Below are positions 1 to 8,807 of a DNA stretch of 64,000 nucleotides, in pieces (the stretch's first letter is position 1; every line of letters starts with the position of its first letter). Under the pieces are notes generated by a model that did not search any database, had not been told where the DNA came from, and saw only the letters and a program-made list of their open reading frames with translations. The DNA is taken from assembly GCF_003007785.1 (NCBI RefSeq), contig NZ_PXOH01000008.1, positions 1 through 64,000 of the forward strand, given 5' to 3'. This DNA is from Aphanothece hegewaldii CCALA 016 (lineage in GTDB: Bacteria; Cyanobacteriota; Cyanobacteriia; Cyanobacteriales; Microcystaceae). The position numbers and the translations under genes were made by a program.

Positions 1-265
1 AAGCTCTGATCTTTTTCTACCTATGAAGCCCTCAACCTCATATATATACTTTATTTTGCTGTTCATCACCCCTTGAGGATTTTTGGAATAATTTAACTTA
101 TTCCTGTTATATAAAATTCAGCCGCCAAGTGTCACTCCAAAATGTGCCAATTGAGGGATTGGTTTTGTTAGTTCATTCTCTATCACCGTTTAAAATTTAG
201 GTCTAAAGCAGATTCAATATTTTATTATTAAATAATTTGGATAACATTTTTGCTTAATTAAAACC
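1..265. other. Left edge, non-coding
   Basis: AT-rich sequence with no open frame or RNA gene that I can support. It must hold the promoter of the cupin gene that begins at 266, but no convincing -35/-10 pair stands out. Confidence 0.5.
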
Positions 266-628
266 ATGTTTGTCAAAAACCTTCAAGACTGTGAAGAATT
301 TCTAGCGGGTGATAGTACCCAACTCAGAGAATTACTCCATCCTGATAAACAACCTTTAGAACTACGTTATAGTTTAGCTCATGCGGTATTACCCGTAGGC
401 GAAACTTCCTTAGCTCATTCGCTAACAACCTCAGAAGTCTATTACATTCTGAGTGGGAAAGGAGAAATGCACATTAATGATGAAACACAAATAGTCGTAC
501 CTGGTGATGCAGTTTATATACCACCTAATGCTAAACAATATATTTATAGCTGTGGCGAAGAATCATTAGTTTTTCTGTGTATTGTCGATCCTGCGTGGCG
601 AAAAGAAGATGAAACCGTATATAAATGA
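266..628 (+). CDS. Small single-domain cupin protein
   Basis: A 120-residue protein that is one cupin barrel. The first cupin motif is visible around residues 45-67 (GET..AHSLTTSEVYYILSGKG) and the second around 79-92 (PGDAVYIPPNAKQYI). The usual His-x-His metal pair of motif 1 is reduced to a single His (H51), and the PxGxxH His of motif 2 is missing, so metal binding may be weak or altered. Family members range from sugar isomerases to small-molecule sensors, and no substrate can be assigned. The ATG follows an A-rich stretch. A hairpin separates it from the next two genes, so it is probably its own transcription unit. Confidence 0.8.
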   Translation: MFVKNLQDCEEFLAGDSTQLRELLHPDKQPLELRYSLAHAVLPVGETSLAHSLTTSEVYYILSGKGEMHINDETQIVVPGDAVYIPPNAKQYIYSCGEESLVFLCIVDPAWRKEDETVYK

Positions 629-725
629 TAATAAAACTTGAATTTCAGTTCCTCAGCTTATGACACTTACTAAAGCGTCACTAAGAATCATGTTTAAAGT
701 TATAAATTCAGGTATCTTTTTAAAT

Positions 726-736
726 GTGTGAGGAGT
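726..736 (-). ncRNA. Possible Yfr1 sRNA core motif (weak)
   Basis: Read on the minus strand this is ACTCCTCACAC, identical to the unpaired core of the cyanobacterial small RNA Yfr1. A stem-loop (748-790) lies just 5' of it on that strand, as in Yfr1. The 3' terminator hairpin expected after the motif is not evident, so this is only a candidate. Confidence 0.2.
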
Positions 737-747
737 GAGAAGAAAGC

Positions 748-790
748 AAAGCCCTTGAGGTCGAAACACGGCAAGACTCTTAAGGGCTTT
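748..790 (+). terminator. Hairpin after the cupin gene
   Basis: The arms AAAGCCCTT (748-756) and AAGGGCTTT (782-790) are perfectly complementary, with a loop of about 25 nt that can extend the stem imperfectly. It lies between the cupin gene and the oxidoreductase. The T-run is short (four T), so it could be a terminator, or part of an RNA read on the other strand. Confidence 0.5.
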
Positions 791-814
791 TCCATGTAAC
801 TTAAAATCATAAAT

Positions 815-1918
815 ATGGATAAAATAGGTGTTGCAGTTGTTGGTACAGGGTTCGGACAACAAATCCATTTACCCGGGTTTGCTCATCATCATCGAACCGA
901 AGTCGTCGCTATCCATAACCGAAACTTAGAAAAAGCAAAGACGATCGCTTCTACTCATCATATCCCATACGCATTCGATCAACTTGATGAAATTCTCGCT
1001 TTAGATGAAGTCGATGCAGTCAGTATATCAACTCCTCCCTTTTTACACTACGAAATGGGGAAAAAAGTAATCGAAGCAGGAAAGCATCTCCTACTCGAAA
1101 AACCGATGAATCTCAACGCAAATGAAACTAAATCTCTATATCATCTTGCTCAAGAAAAAAATGTCATTGTTACTACCGATTTTGAATTCCGTTTCGTTCC
1201 TGCATGGCAACTTTTAGCCGAATATTTAGCACAAGATTATGTCGGAAAAATACGCCTCATTAAAATAGATTGGATGGTAGCGAGTCGCGCAAACCCCGAT
1301 CGCGCTTGGAATTGGTATTCTAGAAAAGATAAAGGAGGTGGTGTACTCGGTGCGGTTGGTTCCCATGCTTTTGATTATATTAATTGGTTATTAGGTTCTG
1401 TAAAGCGTCTGTGTGGCTATTTAAGCTGTGCAATTACCTATAGACCTGATCCGATGGATAATAACCGTCTCAAGCCTGTAGACGCAGATGATACCTGTCT
1501 GGTAATGCTTGAATTAGCCGATGGGACCCCCTGTCAAATGACCCTTAGTTCAGTCACCTATAATGGTCGGGGACATTGGTTAGAAATTTATGGAGAAAAG
1601 GGAACTCTAATTTTAGGCAGTTCTAACCTAAAAGATTATGTACATGGTTTTCGGTTAATGGCTGCACAAAGCGGGGAAAGTTTACAAGAAATCGAAATCC
1701 CAAAACGTTTAGATTTCCCGCAAGTCTTCCCAGATGGACGTTTAGCCCCTTTTATTAGAGTGGTAAATCGTTGGGTTGAAGCAATAGATACTCATCAGTC
1801 TCTCACTCCATCCTTACGAGAAGGGGTATACTCTCAACTTTTGATGGATATAACCCATCAATCCCATGAGCGTCATTGTTGGGTCGATGTTCCTGATTTA
1901 GATACGTTTCTAAGATAG
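815..1918 (+). CDS. Gfo/Idh/MocA family NAD(P)-dependent oxidoreductase
   Basis: A 367-residue protein with the standard two-domain layout. The N-terminal Rossmann fold shows the dinucleotide motif GTGFGQQIHLPGF at residues 10-22. The EKP motif (LLLEKPMNL, near residue 96), whose lysine is catalytic in this family, is intact. The C-terminal part is the beta-sheet substrate domain. Family members oxidise or reduce sugars, inositols or biliverdin; the substrate here is unknown. It is followed after 33 bp by an M20 amidohydrolase on the same strand, so the two probably form an operon. Confidence 0.85.
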   Translation: MDKIGVAVVGTGFGQQIHLPGFAHHHRTEVVAIHNRNLEKAKTIASTHHIPYAFDQLDEILALDEVDAVSISTPPFLHYEMGKKVIEAGKHLLLEKPMNLNANETKSLYHLAQEKNVIVTTDFEFRFVPAWQLLAEYLAQDYVGKIRLIKIDWMVASRANPDRAWNWYSRKDKGGGVLGAVGSHAFDYINWLLGSVKRLCGYLSCAITYRPDPMDNNRLKPVDADDTCLVMLELADGTPCQMTLSSVTYNGRGHWLEIYGEKGTLILGSSNLKDYVHGFRLMAAQSGESLQEIEIPKRLDFPQVFPDGRLAPFIRVVNRWVEAIDTHQSLTPSLREGVYSQLLMDITHQSHERHCWVDVPDLDTFLR

Positions 1919-1951
1919 AATGTATACAATTTTAATTCGACACAATTATTA

Positions 1952-3202
1952 ATGGTTAGTAGTATAGTTAAACCCATCGTTATAAATAGCGATCGCTTAC
2001 TTAAAAGTATTGAAGATTTAGCCAAAATCGGTCATCTTTCTGATGGTGGAGTTTGTCGCATTGCTTTTACTCCCGAAGACTTAGCCGCACGAAATCTTAT
2101 ACAAAGTTGGATGATTGAAACGGGAATGAGTGTCAGAATTGATACAGCAGGTAATATGATTGGTACTTATCAGGGAAAATATCCCCAAGCATCGACTTTA
2201 TCGACAGGATCTCATATTGATACGGTTCCCAATGGGGGGCGTTATGATGGAGCATATGGGGTTTTAGCTGGTATAGAAGTTGTTAGAGTATTGCATGAAG
2301 CGGATATACGTTTAAATCATTCCATTGAAGTCATCGTTTTTGCTGATGAAGAAAGTACGATGATCGGTTCTAAAGCAATGGTCGGTAAAATTGTTAATGA
2401 TCCTAATTATTATACTCATGTCGATGGAAGAGATATTCAGACTTGTTTAGAATATATTGGGGGAAATTGGCATAAAATTGACCAAGCGCGACGAACTAAC
2501 CAAGAAATGGCCGCATTTGTTGAATTGCACGTTGAACAAGGCCCAGTTTTGGAGTCAATGGATAAAAAAATAGGCGTAGTACAGGGAATTGTCGGACAAA
2601 GACGCTATGTTATTACAGTAACAGGTCACTCCAGTCATGCGGGTTCAACTCCGATGAATATGCGTAGTGATGCTCTTGTTGCTGCATCCTTGATTATTTT
2701 AGCCGTTAATCGGATTGGAAACACCCCCGGTCAACAAGTCGCTACAGTGGGTAAAATGCAAGTATCACCGAATGCACCGAATGTAATTCCTGGTATTGTT
2801 GAGATGAGTTTGGATATTCGGGATTTGTCTAACGAGCATTTAGATCATTTAATGGCAGAATTAATACAAGAGATAGAAGCGATCGCAACTCGTACCCAAA
2901 CACAAATTAAGCTAGAACCCTGTCTCCGTAACGAACCTGCACCCGCAGCATCCAATATACAACAAACCATTGCTAAAATTTGTGAAGATTTTGGATTTAG
3001 CTATACTTATTTACCCAGTCGTGCTAGTCATGATGCTCAAGAAATGGCCAATTTAACGGATATGGGTATGATATTTGTACCGAGTATTGCAGGTATTAGC
3101 CATGCTCAAACCGAATATACTTCACCTGAGCAATGCGTTGAAGGTGCCAATGTTCTGTTACATACTTTCCTACGATTAGATCAACATTATTCTATTCTGT
3201 AA
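1952..3202 (+). CDS. M20 family Zn-dependent amidohydrolase (carbamoylase/hydantoinase type)
   Basis: A 416-residue enzyme of the family containing N-carbamoyl-L-amino-acid hydrolase, allantoate amidohydrolase and beta-ureidopropionase. Metal ligands are recognisable in SHIDTVPNGGRYDGAYG, FADEES and ELHVEQGP, and a C-terminal His in the SHAQTEY stretch. The inserted dimerisation domain (about residues 220-330) is present and the length is normal. The reaction is hydrolysis of a carbamoyl or amide bond to release an amino acid, but the substrate cannot be chosen. It is probably co-transcribed with the upstream oxidoreductase, which suggests a shared small-molecule catabolic role (inference). 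Confidence 0.85.
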   Translation: MVSSIVKPIVINSDRLLKSIEDLAKIGHLSDGGVCRIAFTPEDLAARNLIQSWMIETGMSVRIDTAGNMIGTYQGKYPQASTLSTGSHIDTVPNGGRYDGAYGVLAGIEVVRVLHEADIRLNHSIEVIVFADEESTMIGSKAMVGKIVNDPNYYTHVDGRDIQTCLEYIGGNWHKIDQARRTNQEMAAFVELHVEQGPVLESMDKKIGVVQGIVGQRRYVITVTGHSSHAGSTPMNMRSDALVAASLIILAVNRIGNTPGQQVATVGKMQVSPNAPNVIPGIVEMSLDIRDLSNEHLDHLMAELIQEIEAIATRTQTQIKLEPCLRNEPAPAASNIQQTIAKICEDFGFSYTYLPSRASHDAQEMANLTDMGMIFVPSIAGISHAQTEYTSPEQCVEGANVLLHTFLRLDQHYSIL

Positions 3203-3274
3203 GGCTTTGATCTTCCTCGCCATTAATTTAGATCAACAGGGCTTAAAAAGTCCAAATTCTAAAAATTAACTGGT

Positions 3275-4156
3275 TTAAGGTAACTGTCTCATGAGATCCA
3301 AAGCTTTTTGAGCATCGACTTTTTGCCCTTGTTTTTCAAATAAATTAGCTGCTTGTTGTAGATCATTTCTCGCTTTTGGAGGCTCATTCATTTTAATATA
3401 AATTAAACCACGATTATAATAAGCAAAAGCATCATTTTGATTAAAACTAATCGCTTGATTAAAATCTTCTATGGCTTTCGGATATTCTTTTAATTCGCCG
3501 TAAACAAAACCCCGATTATAATAAGCTTCAGCGTAGCTAGGATTAAGAAAAATCGCTTGATTAAAATCTTCTATAGCTTTTTCATAATTACTTAAATTGC
3601 CCCAAGCAACACCACGATTGAGGTAAACAGTAGCCGACTGCGGATTAAGAGAAATCGCTTGATTAAAATCGTCTAAGGCTCCTTTGTAGTCACCTAAATG
3701 ACTGCGGCTGATACCACGATTTGCGTAAGCATTACCGTTTTGGGGAGCCAGACGGATTACTTGATCGTAATCTTTTAATGCACCCTGATCATCTCCCATT
3801 TTAGCACGGGTCATAGCGCGATTGTGATAAGCTTTTGTATGAACGGGATCAAGACGAAGAGTTTGAGTATAATCATTAATGGCTTTTTGATATTCTCCTA
3901 ATTCATCCCAAAGATTCCCCCGATTAAAAAAGGCTTCAGGTATAGTGGAATCAAGACGAATAGCTTCATTATAATCAGCGATCGCACCTTGAAGATCCCC
4001 CTTTTTATATTTTTCAACACCTTGATAAAAAAGTTGCTGCGCTTGGATTAAACTATTAGATGTATTGGGTGATGGAAGATCAGCAGACTTAATGACGCTA
4101 GGAGCGAGTAGCAGGAGAGAAAAACTCAATAAAGACGATAAAGGTAATCTTTTCAT
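3275..4156 (-). CDS. Secreted TPR-repeat protein
   Basis: A 293-residue protein with an N-terminal signal peptide (KRLPLSSLLSFSLLLLAPSVIKSA, cleavage near residue 25), followed by about seven consecutive 34-residue tetratricopeptide repeats. The repeats carry the consensus AYYNRG...G.Y..AI.DFNQAI..NP and run from about residue 37 to near the C terminus. Such proteins are scaffolds in the periplasm or thylakoid lumen, and the partner is unknown. It converges on the M20 gene with 72 bp between them. The ATG is preceded by an AT-rich leader. Confidence 0.85.
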   Translation of the reverse strand: MKRLPLSSLLSFSLLLLAPSVIKSADLPSPNTSNSLIQAQQLFYQGVEKYKKGDLQGAIADYNEAIRLDSTIPEAFFNRGNLWDELGEYQKAINDYTQTLRLDPVHTKAYHNRAMTRAKMGDDQGALKDYDQVIRLAPQNGNAYANRGISRSHLGDYKGALDDFNQAISLNPQSATVYLNRGVAWGNLSNYEKAIEDFNQAIFLNPSYAEAYYNRGFVYGELKEYPKAIEDFNQAISFNQNDAFAYYNRGLIYIKMNEPPKARNDLQQAANLFEKQGQKVDAQKALDLMRQLP

Positions 4157-4355
4157 AAATAAAATTTCCTAAAGGGATTTGAATTCAAGAGTAACTTTAA
4201 TAAATTGCAAAAATTCTAAAGAAAACTTTAAACCAAAAAAAGATAATTTGGCTCTATAAATGGGAATAATTTAAGTAAGGACAACGGTTTAAGCCTTTTT
4301 TAGCCTTGTCTTTTTAGTTTGCTTATCCTAAAAATATCATTAAATTACTTTAAAC

Positions 4356-5390
4356 ATGACGATTCAAGCAGAACAATTTTCCGAGGCAAACATCCTGATT
4401 ATAGGAGATATTCCCGATCAGCTTGCCTTTTTTTGCCCTCTATTGCTTAAAAGGGGCTATAACGTATATCATACAAAGGATCTCAATCAAGGCATTGAGA
4501 AAGCAACGACAGATTTACCCCATCTTATTATTCTAAGTACTGAACTAAAAGATCCTGATAGCTATACCTTTTGTCAAACGATTAAAGAAAATAAAATAAT
4601 CAGCCATATTTCGGTACTTTTTTTCGTGATCGATCACTTAACTTTTGATGTTTGGAAAATTTATAAAATTGGAGGGGCTGACTATCTGAGTTATCCTTAT
4701 CATCCTGAAGAAATGTTAACCCGGATTCACCATCAAATGACGATCGCTAAACTAAAAAGACGTATCGATAAGCAAAATAGTCAACTCGAAAAAACTCTGG
4801 AAGATTTACATAAAGTAGAATCCAATATGGGAGAAGTTTATAATAATCTCAGGGAATTTTCTTTTGATGATACACTAACAAAAGTGGCTAATCGTCGGCG
4901 GTTTGAAGAAATTCTCGAAAAAGAATGGCGACGTTGTGCGCGAGATCGAATTTCTTGGGGAAATGTAGATCAAACCTCCTTATCTTTAATTCTTGGGGAT
5001 TTGGATTACTTTCACGCTTATAATGAGCAAGTAGGTCTACAAGCAGGCGATCGCTGTTTACAAGATATTGCTCAAGCTATAGTTGCAGTGATTAAACGTC
5101 CGGCGGATCTTGTAGCTCGTTATCATGGGGCTACCTTTGCCATCTTACTTCCTTATACCAACTTAGATGGAGCTTTACAAGTCACTAATTTAATTCGCTT
5201 AGAAATTGAACAATTAAAAATTTCTCATCCGACATCAAAAGTCAGTCAATATATTACACTGAGTTTTGGGGTGGTGACTGGAATTCCATCTAATGCGCTA
5301 GACTCTGATATTGTAACTCGAAGGGCTTCTGACGCACTCCAACAAGCTAAGGAAAAAGGAAGAAATTGTATCGTATGTGATACCATCTAA
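4356..5390 (+). CDS. Degenerate receiver-GGDEF protein
   Basis: A 344-residue protein with a response-regulator receiver fold (about residues 11-128), a coiled linker (130-165) and a GGDEF domain (about 170-342). Both active sites are altered. The receiver phospho-acceptor position is Ser61 (ILSTEL instead of ILDVxM) and the conserved Lys before Pro114 is Tyr113. The GGDEF signature is HGATF at 257-261, although DLTxVANRR-like (DDTLTKVANRR) and GDLDYF parts remain. It is therefore unlikely to be phosphorylated normally or to make cyclic-di-GMP, and may act as a binding or scaffold protein. The next gene follows after 24 bp. Confidence 0.85.
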   Translation: MTIQAEQFSEANILIIGDIPDQLAFFCPLLLKRGYNVYHTKDLNQGIEKATTDLPHLIILSTELKDPDSYTFCQTIKENKIISHISVLFFVIDHLTFDVWKIYKIGGADYLSYPYHPEEMLTRIHHQMTIAKLKRRIDKQNSQLEKTLEDLHKVESNMGEVYNNLREFSFDDTLTKVANRRRFEEILEKEWRRCARDRISWGNVDQTSLSLILGDLDYFHAYNEQVGLQAGDRCLQDIAQAIVAVIKRPADLVARYHGATFAILLPYTNLDGALQVTNLIRLEIEQLKISHPTSKVSQYITLSFGVVTGIPSNALDSDIVTRRASDALQQAKEKGRNCIVCDTI

Positions 5391-5414
5391 ATTTTTCAAC
5401 CCAACACCCATCAG

Positions 5415-6542
5415 ATGAATGTAGATGATAAAACGATCGTTGTTACAGGAATCGCCTTACAATCTTGTTTAGGAAATCTATCCCAAACATGGCATTCTCT
5501 AATACAAGGAAAAAGCGGTATTAAAAAGTTAAAACCCTTCTGTAACATACCTGCTTTCCCGATGGGTTTAATTCAGGATAAACCGCTACAACTCCCAACA
5601 TTAACGCAAATTCTTTTAAAAATGGCTCTAGAAGATGCGTTATTAGTTCCACCTTTACCAGACTGTGGCGTTGTCATTGGATCGAGTCGTGGCTGTCAAG
5701 GAATAATCGAAACAATTGCACTTTCTAAAAATACGGAAAACTGGTTAGATAGTTTACCCCATTATGCAGCAACAACGATCGCCCATTTGATCGAAACCTT
5801 AGCCCCAGTTTTATCGCCAATGGCTGCTTGTACAACAGGAATATGGGCAATAGCTCAAGGCATTGAACTTATCTTACAAGGAAAATGCGATCGAGCGATC
5901 GTTGGTGCCATAGAAACCCCCATTACTCCCCTAACTTTAACGGGTTTTTCCCAAATGGGCGCATTAGCCGAAACAGGGTGTTATCCCTTTGATGAAAAAC
6001 GAGAAGGTTTAGTTTTAGGAGAAGGAGGGGCAATATTAGTCTTAGAAACCGCAGAATTAGCCGCTCAACGCAAGGCTAAAATCTATGGAAAAGTGTTAGG
6101 ATTTGGTTTAACCTGTGATGCGTATCATATGAGCGCACCCGCAAAGGATCTCAAAAGTGGAATAATTGCCGTAAAAGATTGTTTATTCCGTAGCCAGCTA
6201 AACACAGAAGATATCGACTACATCCATACTCACGGAACCAGTACCCAACTCAATGACGATCGAGAAGCTAAAATAATTAATACACTCTTTAGCCCATCGG
6301 TTGCCATTAGTTCCACCAAAGGCGCGACAGGGCATACATTAGGCGCGTCTGGGGCGCTCGGTGTAGCGTTTTGTCTGATGGCTTTAAAAACTGGGATCTT
6401 GCCGCCTTGTGTCGGCTTAAACCGCCCTGCATATAAAATGAATTTTGTCAATAGTTCTTGTAAAAATAACCCCAAATACGCACTCTGTTTAAGTTTTGGT
6501 TTTGGGGGACAAAATGGTGTAATTGCCGTCGGAAAAGTCTAA
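5415..6542 (+). CDS. Beta-ketoacyl-ACP synthase family protein (KAS I/II type)
   Basis: A 375-residue thiolase-fold condensing enzyme. The catalytic triad is complete: Cys139 in MAACTTG, His273 in HTHGTSTQLND and His307 in TKGATGHTLGASGAL. It is about 35 residues shorter than typical FabF (about 410), mainly from a compact N-terminal half. It may be a second, specialised KAS rather than the main FabF. The reaction would be Claisen condensation of malonyl-ACP with an acyl group. No acyl carrier protein gene is adjacent. Its 3' end overlaps that of the convergent TPR-like gene by 4 bp. Confidence 0.8.
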   Translation: MNVDDKTIVVTGIALQSCLGNLSQTWHSLIQGKSGIKKLKPFCNIPAFPMGLIQDKPLQLPTLTQILLKMALEDALLVPPLPDCGVVIGSSRGCQGIIETIALSKNTENWLDSLPHYAATTIAHLIETLAPVLSPMAACTTGIWAIAQGIELILQGKCDRAIVGAIETPITPLTLTGFSQMGALAETGCYPFDEKREGLVLGEGGAILVLETAELAAQRKAKIYGKVLGFGLTCDAYHMSAPAKDLKSGIIAVKDCLFRSQLNTEDIDYIHTHGTSTQLNDDREAKIINTLFSPSVAISSTKGATGHTLGASGALGVAFCLMALKTGILPPCVGLNRPAYKMNFVNSSCKNNPKYALCLSFGFGGQNGVIAVGKV

Positions 6543-7027
6543 CTCAACCAGACTAAACCACCGAGTAAAACAAGAACAAGCCCTAGAGCAACCCAGATAA
6601 AACGGTTATCTTTGGTATTAATTGGCCCGATTTCCTCGTTTTTGGGAGGTTTATAGAGATTTTGCCCTTTTTGAAATTTCGGTTCACTATCGGGTAATTT
6701 TTCTAAGTCGGGAATTTTACTCATCCATTCCGGCGGACGTTGTAAGCGTGGAGCTTCTAGAATATAAAGAATCTGTTTTGCTCGGTTACGAATATCGTAG
6801 ATCGGATGAGTGGTTAACTGACGACATAAACTGGTTGCTTCTTCTACTTTATCCATCCCTTGATATGCAGTGACGATCCAAGTTTGAATTTCTCCCCCTT
6901 GGCGTGAATTGGGCGAAATTTCTTGCAAAGCTTTCTCAAATAATTGTACACTAAGACGGTATTCGCCACGCTCAAAGGCAGCCCGTCCCGCTTCAAATTG
7001 ACTGGGAAATTGAGTATTAGTATCCAC
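6539..7027 (-). CDS. TPR-like protein with C-terminal membrane anchor
   Basis: A 162-residue protein. Residues 7-70 look like one or two TPR helices (FEAGRAAFERGEYRLSVQLFEKAL), followed by a proline-rich linker and a single C-terminal transmembrane helix (FIWVALGLVLVLLGGLVWL). It would be tail-anchored with the TPR part in the cytoplasm. The start is GTG, as no in-frame ATG precedes the TPR region. It converges with the ketoacyl synthase gene. The function is unknown. Confidence 0.7.
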   Translation of the reverse strand: MDTNTQFPSQFEAGRAAFERGEYRLSVQLFEKALQEISPNSRQGGEIQTWIVTAYQGMDKVEEATSLCRQLTTHPIYDIRNRAKQILYILEAPRLQRPPEWMSKIPDLEKLPDSEPKFQKGQNLYKPPKNEEIGPINTKDNRFIWVALGLVLVLLGGLVWLS

Positions 7028-7148
7028 TACACAGAGTAATAAATGTGACTATTCAAAATTTATCGTATTTTATTAATCCTTTTCCACCCTCAGAGGAATA
7101 CGAATTAGTAGAATTGAGCATAGATCACCATTCTTAAAATCGCCACTT

Positions 7149-8735
7149 ATGGGAAGATTAGTTAAATTAGCTTGGATTATAGCTACACTTGGAGTCGTTA
7201 CACCTGTTTTAGCCCTCGATACATCCATTGGTGAAGAAGGAATTTTTGCCGATCGCTTACAAAATGAACCACTTAACTTAACAGGGCGTAAAATTGCTAT
7301 TGGACAAGTAGAAATCGGTAGACCCATCCGGTATGGTTTAGATAAAGTAGCCGCATGGAAACCGCCTTATATATTATCAGGATTATTTTATCGAAATGAA
7401 TTGGCTAAAGCCAACACCTATGTTGATAATCATGCGTCAATGGTAGCGGGGGTGATGGTGAGTCAAGATAAGCGCTTTAAAGGAGTCGCCCCAGATGCTA
7501 GATTATATTCAGGTGCAGTCGGTTCACTCAAAAAAGGCGGACAACCCGAAGAATGTTTAACCAGTCAGCATATCGCTTTACAAAATAGTGGTGATGTTAG
7601 GGCGATTAATTTTAGTTTTGGTGAATCTTTGCAACGAGATCCTAGAGAAAATGCCAAATTAGACGGAAATGCGCTTTTAACTCAATGTATTGATTGGTCT
7701 TCTCGCGTTCACGATGTTTTATATGTGATTGCGGGAAATCAGGGTAAAGGAGGTATTCCGATTCCAACTGATCATTATAATGGAATTACCGCCGCCTATA
7801 CAGCCAAAAGACAAGGACAATATAAAAAAATAGATTTTGCTAACTTAAGTGGTTTACCCGTTGGGATAGGTAGTAGTTTAATTAAAAAAGAAATTAATCA
7901 AGGAAGTCGTCGGGCAGTTAGTTTAGTCGCACCGGGTAATAAAATTTCAACTTATGATATGAAGGGCAAAATTGTCGAAGTGAGTGGAACAAGTTTCGCT
8001 GCACCCCATATTACCGCTACAGTGGCCCTTTTACAAGAATACGGCGATCGTCAAATTCGTCAAGATCCCTCTAACTGGAATATCGATGCTCGTCGTCATG
8101 AAGTGATGAAAGCAATCTTATTAAATTCTGCTGATAAAATTCTAGATCCTGGAAATGGTTTATTACTGGGAATGAACCGAACTACTTTAAACAAACATAA
8201 TCAAACATGGTTCGATTCTGATGCTTATTCTAATCCCAAAATCCCTTTAGATATTCAAATGGGAAGCGGACATCTTAACGCATGGCGAGCCTATCAACAG
8301 TATAGCGCCCATCAGCAGAGTCCAGATACGCCCGTTTCACCGATAGGATGGGATTATCGAACCGTCGAAATGAATGGTTATCGAGATTATATTTTAGAAC
8401 AACCCTTATTAGAACAAAGTTTTGTTTCAATTACCTTAGCTTGGGATCGCGTGGTTGAACTCAATGATAGTAATCAAAATCAACGGTATGATATTGGAGA
8501 AACATTCCGCGATCGGGGTTTAAATAATCTTGATGTTTACTTGATGAGCGCAGACCAAGATAATAATACAAAGTATACTTGTGCCTCAATCAGTGATGCT
8601 GATAGTATTGAACATATTTTCTGTCCCGTCCCAAAAACAGGAAACTATAAAATCCGCGTTCAATATCGTCAAAGAATTAATAATGCAGATCAATCTTATG
8701 CTCTAGCATGGTGGACAGTCCCCGCAAGTAAATAA
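7149..8735 (+). CDS. Secreted subtilisin-like (S8) serine protease
   Basis: A 528-residue protein with a signal peptide (hydrophobic residues 6-22, Ala-Leu-Asp near 22-24). The S8 catalytic His is at 95 (NHASMVAG), the oxyanion Asn at 197 (IAGNQG) and the catalytic Ser at 282 (SGTSFAAPH). The usual catalytic Asp strand (VAVIDTG) reads IAIGQVEIG at 49-57, with Glu55 and no Asp, so the triad is non-canonical. A beta-rich C-terminal domain (about 390-528) resembles the P or jelly-roll domains of secreted subtilases. It is probably periplasmic or extracellular. There are no processing partners nearby. Confidence 0.8.
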   Translation: MGRLVKLAWIIATLGVVTPVLALDTSIGEEGIFADRLQNEPLNLTGRKIAIGQVEIGRPIRYGLDKVAAWKPPYILSGLFYRNELAKANTYVDNHASMVAGVMVSQDKRFKGVAPDARLYSGAVGSLKKGGQPEECLTSQHIALQNSGDVRAINFSFGESLQRDPRENAKLDGNALLTQCIDWSSRVHDVLYVIAGNQGKGGIPIPTDHYNGITAAYTAKRQGQYKKIDFANLSGLPVGIGSSLIKKEINQGSRRAVSLVAPGNKISTYDMKGKIVEVSGTSFAAPHITATVALLQEYGDRQIRQDPSNWNIDARRHEVMKAILLNSADKILDPGNGLLLGMNRTTLNKHNQTWFDSDAYSNPKIPLDIQMGSGHLNAWRAYQQYSAHQQSPDTPVSPIGWDYRTVEMNGYRDYILEQPLLEQSFVSITLAWDRVVELNDSNQNQRYDIGETFRDRGLNNLDVYLMSADQDNNTKYTCASISDADSIEHIFCPVPKTGNYKIRVQYRQRINNADQSYALAWWTVPASK

Positions 8736-8807
8736 GAGACAATTCGTCACATTAATCAAAGATAAAATCGGGTTACACTAGGGATCTAGTGGCTCGATTG
8801 ATGTACT

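Noticed and set aside
653..868. Minus-strand open frame across the hairpin before the oxidoreductase gene
   Set aside because: It overlaps the start of a well-supported gene and a hairpin, and its product has no protein-like pattern.
6622..6873. Plus-strand open frame inside the TPR-like gene
   Set aside because: It is antisense to a gene with a clear TPR and membrane-anchor pattern.
7073..7327. Minus-strand frame over the subtilase start
   Set aside because: It is antisense to a clear signal peptide and family start.
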